Shown: positions 1-7,038 of the stretch, piece by piece
How the letters are laid out: each line of letters starts with the position of its first letter
Numbering within the stretch: the first letter of the stretch is position 1
Assembly (NCBI GenBank): GCA_034435675.1
Contig: DAOTWP010000332.1
Coordinates: 1-27,645 of the forward strand
Source: DAOTWP01 sp034435675
GTDB lineage: Bacteria > Chloroflexota > Anaerolineae > Aggregatilineales > Phototrophicaceae
Direction: 5' to 3'
Length of the DNA stretch: 27,645 nt
Position numbers and translations under genes: made by a program
Notes under the pieces: generated by a model
Database searches by the model: none
Seen by the model: only the letters and a program-made list of their open reading frames with translations
What the model was told of the DNA's origin: nothing

Positions 1-1412
1 TGAAAATGCGCGAGGGTCTGCTGTATGTTCGGGCGCAGCGTGTCGCTGAGGCAGACCAACCCCAGCGGGGTCAGCGGCGTGGGCAGAGTCGGTGTGTTCG
101 CGGCGTCACGCAGGGTGACCATTTCCGGCGTATGGGCAAAAAGCACCACGCGCAGCCCCTGCGCCGACCATGCTGCCGCCTGCTGGTCGAGGCTGGCGTT
201 CTCCCCGGTCAGATGCGGGCGCAGGATTTCCGGCGCGCCAAGGATATACGTGCCGTATGGCTCACCTGCGGCGAATTGCAAGGCACTCCATTTGAGCGCG
301 GAGGTAAAGGGGATTTCTGCATCTACAATGCAGGCAGACCCCGGACACGACGCGCGCACGGCGTCCAGCGTGCGGTTGCTGCTGCTGGCGCTGGCGGCGA
401 AGATACCTAGCAGATGTTTGAACTGGTCGGTATCGCCGTTGTGGGCAACCACAGTACGCAGGGTGATTTCGTTGGTGGTCAGTGTGCCTGTTTTGTCCAT
501 GCAGAGGACGGTGGTATTGCTGAGCGACTCTACCGCGTTGCTCTGCTGGACGAGCGCTCCCTGACCGGCGATACGTAGTGCCCCCAGCGCATACGAGAGT
601 GTGACCAGAAAGATCAGCCCGGCGGGAATTGTGCCCATGACCACTGCTGCAATCTGGACGCGCTCAATGGGTGCGAGCAGTGTGCGGAAGCTGTAGATCA
701 GCAGCAGCAGACCCAGAACGCCGCAGACAAACGCGACGAGGCGTACGATGCGATTGACTTCGTGTTGCAGCGGGGTGAGCGTGGGATTGAACTGCCGCGC
801 TTTTGCCGTCAGGCGGGCGGCGTAGTTGTCTGCGCCGACATGAGTCACGGTATAGAGCGCGCTGCCTGCGGTGACAAAGCTGCCGGAGTTGAGCGAGTCT
901 CCGGCGGATTTGGGCACAACATCGGACTCGCCGGTGAGCAGCGATTCGTCTGCTTCCAGATACCCGCTGAGCAGCATGCCGTCACACAACACCTGATCGC
1001 CTGCGTTGAGCCGCAGCACGTCATCGAGCACAATATCTTCCTGAGCGATAGGTTGTTCATGCCCGTCGCGCAGTGCCAGCGCCTGCGGGCGTGCCAGCAG
1101 TGTGATGCGATCCAGTTTGCGTTTGGCGCGGATTTCCTGCGCTGTGCCGATAATCACATTGAGTGTGACCAGCCCGGCGGTGGTCAGGGCATCTGAGGGG
1201 GAGCTGAGTGTGACCAGCAGCGCAGCAATGATGAACAGCACTATGTTGACGAACGTGAGCAGATTTTTGCGGATGATATACAGGTAGGAACGCTCCGGCG
1301 CGTGAACGAGGGTGTTGCCTGATCCCTGCTGACGGCGCTGCGCTGCTTCGGCAGTGGTCAATCCGGCAGTCGTGGCGGCGCTGGCTGATGCGGCGGCGTT
1401 GAGGTCGGTCAT
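1..1412 (-). CDS. CtpE-like cation-transporting P-type ATPase, N-terminal part (runs off left edge)
   Basis: Reading the minus strand from an ATG at 1412 gives an uninterrupted frame of 470 codons to the window edge. It contains the actuator motif TGES (residues 160-163, within LLTGESDVVPK) and the phosphorylation motif DKTGTLT with Asp306, so it is a P-type ATPase that pumps cations across the membrane using an aspartyl-phosphate intermediate. The short N-terminus without CxxC metal-binding domains, the QEIRAKRKLDRI segment and the order of early helices resemble the CtpE family, proposed to be calcium pumps in actinobacteria and streptococci. The helix before the phosphorylation site reads GTIPAGLI, with Ala264 where related pumps have Glu in PEGL, an ion-ligand position in the family. 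The nucleotide-binding domain is incomplete and the hinge motif and last helices lie outside the window. An AGGTAG stretch upstream of the ATG may be the ribosome site. Substrate is inferred, not shown. Confidence 0.9.
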   Translation of the reverse strand, partial: MTDLNAAASASAATTAGLTTAEAAQRRQQGSGNTLVHAPERSYLYIIRKNLLTFVNIVLFIIAALLVTLSSPSDALTTAGLVTLNVIIGTAQEIRAKRKLDRITLLARPQALALRDGHEQPIAQEDIVLDDVLRLNAGDQVLCDGMLLSGYLEADESLLTGESDVVPKSAGDSLNSGSFVTAGSALYTVTHVGADNYAARLTAKARQFNPTLTPLQHEVNRIVRLVAFVCGVLGLLLLIYSFRTLLAPIERVQIAAVVMGTIPAGLIFLVTLSYALGALRIAGQGALVQQSNAVESLSNTTVLCMDKTGTLTTNEITLRTVVAHNGDTDQFKHLLGIFAASASSSNRTLDAVRASCPGSACIVDAEIPFTSALKWSALQFAAGEPYGTYILGAPEILRPHLTGENASLDQQAAAWSAQGLRVVLFAHTPEMVTLRDAANTPTLPTPLTPLGLVCLSDTLRPNIQQTLAHF

Positions 1413-1492
1413 GGGGCGGTCTACCTGTTGTTTTTGAGCAAGCGATAGATTGCCATTATAGCAGAGGCAGCGCATGCACATGAGCGCGGCGA

Positions 1493-1525
1493 GCAGGGAC
1501 ACGGCGACTGGTGCGGTGTCCCTGC
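1493..1525 (-). terminator. Stem-loop downstream of the tandem solute-binding protein gene
   Basis: Arms 1493-1502 (GCAGGGACAC) and 1516-1525 (GTGTCCCTGC) are perfectly complementary over 10 bp around a 13-nt loop. It lies 26 bases beyond the minus-strand stop at 1551. No T-run follows on the minus strand, so it may be a Rho-dependent or 3'-end-protecting hairpin rather than a classical intrinsic terminator. Confidence 0.5.
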
Positions 1526-1550
1526 GGGGCAACGAGGAAGGCAGACCGGC

Positions 1551-4226
1551 TTAGCGGTTGTAAGTGGGGTCTACCTGAACGGCGCAGTCTTCGTACTGCT
1601 GGAAGAATGACTGCGGGTCAGAGGTACTGGGTTCAAATGGCGTAATCGTGAAACTGCACTGCTGGTATTCGCGGGTGAACTGCTCCGCTGCTGCCAGTTC
1701 CGTCTCCAGGTTGGCACCCTCCAGCACATAACGGTCAAAGGCGCGGTTGAGCCAGTAGTTGAGGATGAAAGAGTCCGAACCCCCGCTGAAAGCTGTCGGG
1801 ATGGTCACTGTGTTTATATCGCTGAGCAGCGCGTCCTGTGCGCGGTAGAAGCTGATGACACTTTCGCCCTGCGCTGCTACGAGTGCCTGATTATCGAACT
1901 GGGAACGGCGGGCGGGCATGCCGTCGAACAGGTCAATCTGTGCGGCAAGGTAGCTGATGAAGCGGTAGCAGGCTTCCGCGTGGGGTGTGCTGGCGCTGAT
2001 ATAGGCGGCACTAATGTCATACGATGCGGCATTGTACTGGCTGCCACGCGGGAACGTTGTCAGCAGGTCGGTGTTCGCGGGTCTTTCGGGCGCTTCGCCA
2101 CCGATTATCACGAAACCGCCGCCAAAACCAAAACCGTTAAGGGTTTCCGTGTAGATGGCGCGTTCGCGGGCTTCGCCAGGACCAATGGTGAAAACGCCGT
2201 CGCTGCCGGTCAGGGCGCTGTACTCGATCAGTCCATCGCGGGCAAGATCAAGTACCTGCCGGATGGCATCTACTGTTGCCGGGTCGGTGAAGTTGATCGT
2301 GACCGGGCTGGTGCGGTAGTCCAGCGGGATACCGCCATAGGCAGCGATCAGCATCAGCAGATAGGTGTTGCCAAAGCCCTGGGGCGTGAACGGCGCTGTA
2401 TCGCCGGTAACGAATTGCAGCGCCCGCAGGGTATCTTCAAACTGGCTCGTAGACCAGCCTTCGGCGGGCAGCACCGCGCCCGCGGCGGCGAATAGGTCGG
2501 GATTGTAGCGCAGTGCCAGCGGTTGCAGCGTGATCGGCAGCGCCCAGAGTTGGTTATCACGGCTGACCTGATCCAGCGTTGTGCCGACGAAGTCATTACG
2601 GTCAAAGTTCAAGTCCGTGGAAACCAGCGGGCTGAGGCTGCGCAGTAGACTGATGTCGGCGTTGGGAACGGCGTTGCTGGGCATATAGAAGCAGTCGTAG
2701 TTCTGGCTCATCTCGGTCAACCCTGACGGCATGGTTGTCTCAAGGTTGACGAAGCCCACTTCGGGATCATAGTCCGCGAAACCCTGCGCGATTTGCTGCC
2801 AGCGGTCGGCATTGGGGAAGGGGGAGATAAACGACGATGCGCCGAAGTTGAGTGCAATTTCACCCGGCGCGAGGTCACTTTCGCGCAGCGGTGTTGCGAC
2901 GGTGATGTTCAGGCTGCTGCGGCGTTCCAACGCGATGTTCGTCCGCGTGATGATGGCGTTTTCGGCATCTTGCAGCGCCGTACGGAAATCCAGATTGTCC
3001 GCATTCATACTGCTGATTGCGCTGAGCAGGTCGCTGGCGAACAGCGCCTCCCCGGTGGAAATACCGACTTCCAGCGCGTTCTCGGCAAGTGCCTGCGCTT
3101 CGGGCGAAAGTGCGCTGCCGAAGCTGAAAGAAGGACCACGTTCGCCGGGCTGCGACTGCGGCACTTCTTCACCCACAAGGCTGCGGCGAGCGGGGATGCT
3201 GTCGAAGGAACTGGCAGCGACTTCAATATTCATCGTCAGGTAGCGCGCCAGCGCATAGGCGGCGTCGGGGGACTGAGTGCCGGCGCTGATGGCAAATCCA
3301 GTGGCAGAGACACCTGCCCGCCCACCGGGGAACAGCCTGCCCACACGCTGTGACTGCTGCTGTGCTTGTGGCCCACCAAAGCCCTGTGCCAGTAAGCTGG
3401 GTCCAATCAGGATCGGCGTGCTGTTGATGTCGAACTCTGCGGTTTGTGGGAACGTGATATAGCCCGCTGCTTCCAGTTCTGCCCATGTGGTCAGCAGGGT
3501 TTCCAGATCAGGATTGCTGAAGTCTGGCATGGCGGGGTTGGTGGTTTCGTCAACGACGTTGTCCCCTAACAGGCTGAGCAGCAGTGTGCTGTAGTCTGCA
3601 TTGAGCGCCAGCATCGCAGGGGCAGTCACCGCGCCCGTACTGTCGGTTTGCGCCAGCGTCCGGATAGCATACTCGAGGTCGTTCAGTGACCAGCTTTCGT
3701 CGGGGTAAGCAATACCGGCGGCGTCGAACGCCTGGGGGTCGTAGTACAGCGTGTGGGTATTGGCAGCGATGGGCAGCCCCCAGATGCCGCCGTTCCAGTG
3801 GAACGACTGCCAAGCTCCCGGGTAGAAGTCGTCAACGTTGAGCAGCGGGTCTGCGCTGGCGAGCGGCGCGAGGTCGAGGAAATAGCCCGCTGTGGTTGCC
3901 TCGGGCAGTATCGAACTGCTGTCCACACTGAGGACATCGGCGCTGCTGACAAAGTCTGCGACATCGTCAAGATAGTCTTCGATGTCCTGATTGGTATTGA
4001 GCGCGCTCTGAAAACCGCCATAGGTCACGATGACGACATCAATACCGGGGTGATCCGCCTCATACTGCTGGGTCACGCGCTCATAGGTGTCGCGCAGCAG
4101 TTCCGGCACTGCCAGTGTGATCACGGTGGATGCCTGTTGTGCGTGGCTGGCGCCGGTGGTGAGCAGCAGCAGTGCACTGAGGCAGGCACTCAACAGGATA
4201 GAACGTTTTATCTTTCGCCCGCTCAT
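1551..4226 (-). CDS. Secreted tandem extracellular solute-binding protein (two family 1 domains fused)
   Basis: The 891-residue product has a Sec signal peptide (basic start, hydrophobic stretch, likely cleavage after SHA near residue 29) and then two copies of a family 1 ABC solute-binding fold. Copy 1 (about 31-425) starts with VITLAVPELLRDTYERV and has the typical NPGID/HPGID-like segment and the IWGLPIAANTHTLYYD motif. Copy 2 (about 443-885) starts NITVATPLRES and has the matching LWALPITLQPLALRYN motif. Family members bind sugars or similar solutes for ABC importers and are usually 400-450 residues with one domain, so this is about twice normal length. No permease or ATPase for it lies in the window. 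The start is supported by AAGGAGGG about 10 nt upstream. No lipobox cysteine is present, so the protein is probably released or held by partners. Ligand unknown. Confidence 0.9.
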   Translation of the reverse strand: MSGRKIKRSILLSACLSALLLLTTGASHAQQASTVITLAVPELLRDTYERVTQQYEADHPGIDVVIVTYGGFQSALNTNQDIEDYLDDVADFVSSADVLSVDSSSILPEATTAGYFLDLAPLASADPLLNVDDFYPGAWQSFHWNGGIWGLPIAANTHTLYYDPQAFDAAGIAYPDESWSLNDLEYAIRTLAQTDSTGAVTAPAMLALNADYSTLLLSLLGDNVVDETTNPAMPDFSNPDLETLLTTWAELEAAGYITFPQTAEFDINSTPILIGPSLLAQGFGGPQAQQQSQRVGRLFPGGRAGVSATGFAISAGTQSPDAAYALARYLTMNIEVAASSFDSIPARRSLVGEEVPQSQPGERGPSFSFGSALSPEAQALAENALEVGISTGEALFASDLLSAISSMNADNLDFRTALQDAENAIITRTNIALERRSSLNITVATPLRESDLAPGEIALNFGASSFISPFPNADRWQQIAQGFADYDPEVGFVNLETTMPSGLTEMSQNYDCFYMPSNAVPNADISLLRSLSPLVSTDLNFDRNDFVGTTLDQVSRDNQLWALPITLQPLALRYNPDLFAAAGAVLPAEGWSTSQFEDTLRALQFVTGDTAPFTPQGFGNTYLLMLIAAYGGIPLDYRTSPVTINFTDPATVDAIRQVLDLARDGLIEYSALTGSDGVFTIGPGEARERAIYTETLNGFGFGGGFVIIGGEAPERPANTDLLTTFPRGSQYNAASYDISAAYISASTPHAEACYRFISYLAAQIDLFDGMPARRSQFDNQALVAAQGESVISFYRAQDALLSDINTVTIPTAFSGGSDSFILNYWLNRAFDRYVLEGANLETELAAAEQFTREYQQCSFTITPFEPSTSDPQSFFQQYEDCAVQVDPTYNR

Positions 4227-4265
4227 GGGAACATTACCCTCCTTGAAGTTCTAACGATCAGCGAG

Positions 4266-4282
4266 GACTGTCTTGAACAGTC
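4266..4282. promoter_or_regulatory. Palindrome in the leader of the tandem binding-protein gene
   Basis: GACTGT-N5-ACAGTC, perfect 6-bp arms, 40 to 56 bases upstream of the ATG at 4226. It could be an operator or a small RNA hairpin. The protein that would bind is unknown. The rest of 4227-4455 holds only a weaker spaced repeat (GTTACG at 4387-4392 and CGTAAC at 4408-4413). Confidence 0.3.
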
Positions 4283-4455
4283 GTGATGCTGCTGGGCAGC
4301 GCAGCAGACGGCAGCATGTGCCTGTGTGTGCTTGGTTTGCGCAGCAGCACTCGTAAGCATTGTCGTTAACCGGCATTGCAGCAGGGTTACGTACAGATTA
4401 CAGGGTCGTAACTGGGGCTGCGCCGTTTCGAGGGTGAATGTGGTGGAGCAACTGG

Positions 4456-6132
4456 CTACGCTGTGGGCGATGCTGTAGGCTGTACGGGGGGCAGCAGAAT
4501 ACGGATGCGCGTGCCCTGCGCACTGCTTTCCGCACTGACACTGCCGTGATGGGCGCGCACGATGGCGCGCACAATTGCCAGCCCTAAGCCACTGCCGGGA
4601 TATGCTGCCGTGTTGCGCCCGCGCCGGAAGCGCTCGAACAGGTGCGGCAGGTCGTCGGCAGGGATGCCGATGCCTGTATCCTCAATGGAGAGGATAATCT
4701 GCTGCGTGTTGTGTTGCAGGCTGACAGCGATGCTGCCACCGGGTGGGGTGAACTTGAGCGCGTTGTCCAGCAGATTCGCCAGCACGCGGTGCATTTGCTG
4801 TTCGCTGGCAACCAGCGGTACTGGGGCATTGGGCAGAGTCAGGTGATAGTCCAGTTCGGATTGTTCTGCGCGCGAGGCGTAGAGTTCGCTGACCTGAGCG
4901 ACCAGCGCCCGCAGATCACAACAGGATTGTGGCGCAGACCGCGGGTCGGACTCGATATGCGATAGGTCAAGCAGGTCATTGGCGAGCGCTTGCAGGCGTT
5001 CGATTTGTGCTAACGCGCGCGCGATAGGAGTGGCGTCCTCTGCTGCACTCACCGGAGTTTCGATTGCGGTGCTGGCTGTGCGTGGCGACTGGACGCGGCA
5101 TTCCTCGGCAGCAAGTTCAACGTTGGTGCGCAGTGCGGCAAGCGGCGTGTACAACTCATGGGCGGCGTCGGCGGCGAAGCGGCGCAGCGTGTTGATCGTG
5201 GTTTCGATGCGTTCTGCCATGTCGTTAAAAGCGTGGGCAAGCGTGCCCAGTTCGTCCCCCCGCTGGGTGGTGGTGCGCGCCGTAAGTTCGCCGGATGCCA
5301 TGCGCTGTGTGGTGCGGGTGAGGGCGAGCAAGGGGGTGCTGATGCGGCGGCTGATGAGCCAGCCCGCGGCAGCAGCGAGCAGAACGGCGCAGGCGCTTGC
5401 CAGCAGCCATGTTTGCGCTACGCTGTCGAGAATAGCCATGCCGTAAGCGGGACCCTCCGACAAGACCACTGTGCCAAGCGGCTGCCCATCTGCCGCGTAG
5501 ATGTTCTGTGCCGTCCACTGGTCCGAGCGGCGGTTGTCGTTTTGCTCGATTTGCATCGGCGCGCTCAGGCGCAGCCCCAGCGGCGAGTGCGTGATGCTGT
5601 AATAGGGGGAGCCGTTCTGCGCTGACAGCGGGGCGTTTGTATCGCGGTTACTGCCCTGATAAATGCCTAGCGGCGCTCTGCCGGGTGTATCCGCGTCAAA
5701 AAAGAAAATGTCGCCCGCGATGAATTGTGGATTCGATGCTGGCGTGACGTCTACGCGCAGGGGCGAAAACATCAGCATGTCGGCACTGCCAGCCGGTCCC
5801 AGCGCTACCGTCCATTCTGCCGGTGAGCCGGAGTCGATGATGACGTTCTGCTGCTGGTCCAGCACCTGAATACGCATGTTCCAGAAGAATCCGAGGCGCG
5901 TCACGCGAGTATCCAGGTCGGACAGATCAGGTGCATCCGTCAGAGTCTCGGCAAACCATATGCTGAACCCCTGTGCATTGGCATCCAGATAGGCATGTTC
6001 GATGCCGGCATAGTGGTTGCGCAGCGCAGTGAGCAACACAACCCCGGAGACCACTGCCGCAAGGAAGGCGATCCCTGCGTAACTGATCGGAAGCTGCCAG
6101 CGGATAGAACGGAGTGAGTGTAAGTTGCGCAT
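4456..6132 (-). CDS. Membrane sensor histidine kinase (HAMP, HisKA, HATPase)
   Basis: The product has 558 residues. TM1 is at about 17-37, an extracytoplasmic sensor region of roughly 200 residues follows, TM2 is at about 241-261, then HAMP, a dimerisation domain with phospho-acceptor His325 in AAHELYTPL, and an ATPase domain with N box (NLLDNALKFT), G1 box (DTGIGIP), F box and G2 box (GSGLGLAIV). Family members autophosphorylate on His and pass the phosphate to a response regulator; the divergent regulator at 6298 is the obvious partner. The usual HELRTP is HELYTP here, a tolerated variation. The frame stays open far upstream, antisense to the regulator gene; I chose the ATG at 6132 because the first helix follows directly. 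No strong Shine-Dalgarno is visible, and an ATG at 6201 adding 23 residues is an alternative. The signal sensed cannot be read from the sequence. Confidence 0.93.
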   Translation of the reverse strand: MRNLHSLRSIRWQLPISYAGIAFLAAVVSGVVLLTALRNHYAGIEHAYLDANAQGFSIWFAETLTDAPDLSDLDTRVTRLGFFWNMRIQVLDQQQNVIIDSGSPAEWTVALGPAGSADMLMFSPLRVDVTPASNPQFIAGDIFFFDADTPGRAPLGIYQGSNRDTNAPLSAQNGSPYYSITHSPLGLRLSAPMQIEQNDNRRSDQWTAQNIYAADGQPLGTVVLSEGPAYGMAILDSVAQTWLLASACAVLLAAAAGWLISRRISTPLLALTRTTQRMASGELTARTTTQRGDELGTLAHAFNDMAERIETTINTLRRFAADAAHELYTPLAALRTNVELAAEECRVQSPRTASTAIETPVSAAEDATPIARALAQIERLQALANDLLDLSHIESDPRSAPQSCCDLRALVAQVSELYASRAEQSELDYHLTLPNAPVPLVASEQQMHRVLANLLDNALKFTPPGGSIAVSLQHNTQQIILSIEDTGIGIPADDLPHLFERFRRGRNTAAYPGSGLGLAIVRAIVRAHHGSVSAESSAQGTRIRILLPPVQPTASPTA

Positions 6133-6205
6133 GAATTGGCTCAATTCAATGTGGCTAAAAAGTGGTTCGTGGTCAGGTGCATTAAGGTTTCGGACTGGCA
6201 TGGGT

Positions 6206-6234
6206 TTGACAATGTGTACAGATGTTTTTATGCT
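6206..6234 (+). promoter_or_regulatory. Sigma70-like promoter of the response regulator gene
   Basis: A perfect -35 TTGACA (6206-6211), a 17-bp spacer and TATGCT (6229-6234, four of six matches) sit in the 165-bp divergent region. The predicted start near 6241 leaves a leader of about 57 nt before the ATG at 6298. Confidence 0.6.
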
Positions 6235-6297
6235 ACAGGACGTTGCTGATCGTGTCATCAGACCTTGAGACCATGTTACGAAACGGTAATCTGAACT

Positions 6298-6996
6298 ATG
6301 CAGGCACAAACCCGTATTTTGCTGATTGAAGATGATCCCGCGGTTGCGAGCAGTCTGCGCGATGGGCTGGAACGCGAGGGGTACAGCGTGATCTGGAAGA
6401 CGAACGGCAGCGATGGTGTTGCGTATGCCCGTGAGCAGAATCCGCACCTGATTATTCTGGATGTGCGACTGCCAGATGGCTCCGGTTTTGATTTTTGCCG
6501 CCAGATGCGGCAGGCGAAGATGCGCCAGCCGATTCTGATGCTGACCGTGCGGCGGGACGATGTGGACAAGATTCTGGGGCTGGAGATGGGTGCGGACGAC
6601 TACATGACCAAGCCCTTCAATCTGCAGGAGCTGCGTTCGCGCGTGCGTGCCCTGCTGCGTCGTGCCTATGGCGAACTGGCAATGAACGATAGCGATGTGT
6701 TGTACGCTGCCGATCTGGTGATTGACCGGGCGCGCGGACAGGTGTGGCGGGGTAATGTGCTGCTGAACCTGACGCCTACCGAGTTCCGGCTGCTGGTGGT
6801 GCTGGTGCAGCATGCGGGGCAGGCGCTGTCACGCCAGCAGATTCTCGATGCAGTGTGGGGCTATTCGGCGGAGATTGAGAGTGAACGCACAGTAAACGTA
6901 CACATTCGCCGGCTGCGCGAGAAGATTGAGCTGGACGACAGCCGCCCGTCAATGATTCTGACTGTGCCGGGAATTGGCTACCGGTTCAGCGGGTGA
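6298..6996 (+). CDS. OmpR/PhoB-family response regulator
   Basis: The 232-residue protein has a receiver domain (about 5-118) with acidic pocket Glu11-Asp12-Asp13, phosphorylation site Asp55 (LIILDVRLP), Thr83 and Lys105 (TKPF), followed by a winged-helix DNA-binding domain (about 133-230) ending in the typical RTVNVHIRRLREK and GIGYRFSG segments. Members of the family dimerise when phosphorylated and bind direct-repeat operators. The gene is divergent from the histidine kinase at 4456-6132, 165 bp apart, so both may be controlled from one region, possibly by the regulator itself. The start codon is the first in frame after a stop; the Shine-Dalgarno is weak. Target genes are unknown; the binding-protein gene downstream of the kinase is one guess without sequence proof. 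Confidence 0.95.
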   Translation: MQAQTRILLIEDDPAVASSLRDGLEREGYSVIWKTNGSDGVAYAREQNPHLIILDVRLPDGSGFDFCRQMRQAKMRQPILMLTVRRDDVDKILGLEMGADDYMTKPFNLQELRSRVRALLRRAYGELAMNDSDVLYAADLVIDRARGQVWRGNVLLNLTPTEFRLLVVLVQHAGQALSRQQILDAVWGYSAEIESERTVNVHIRRLREKIELDDSRPSMILTVPGIGYRFSG

Positions 6997-6997
6997 A

Positions 6998-7025
6998 GCG
7001 GGGCACGGTGTACATCGCACCCCGC
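6998..7025. terminator. Weak hairpin between convergent genes
   Basis: GCGGGG (6998-7003) pairs with CCCCGC (7020-7025), with a few further pairs after a two-base mismatch. It sits between the convergent stops at 6996 and 7039. There is no T-run on either side, so function as a terminator is tentative. Confidence 0.3.
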
Positions 7026-7038
7026 CTGCCGTGCGCCG

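Noticed and set aside
6133..6813. Upstream extension of the histidine kinase frame on the minus strand, giving 785 residues
   Set aside because: The extra part is antisense to the well-supported response regulator, is His/Gln-rich and low in family likeness, and the real kinase begins just before its first membrane helix.
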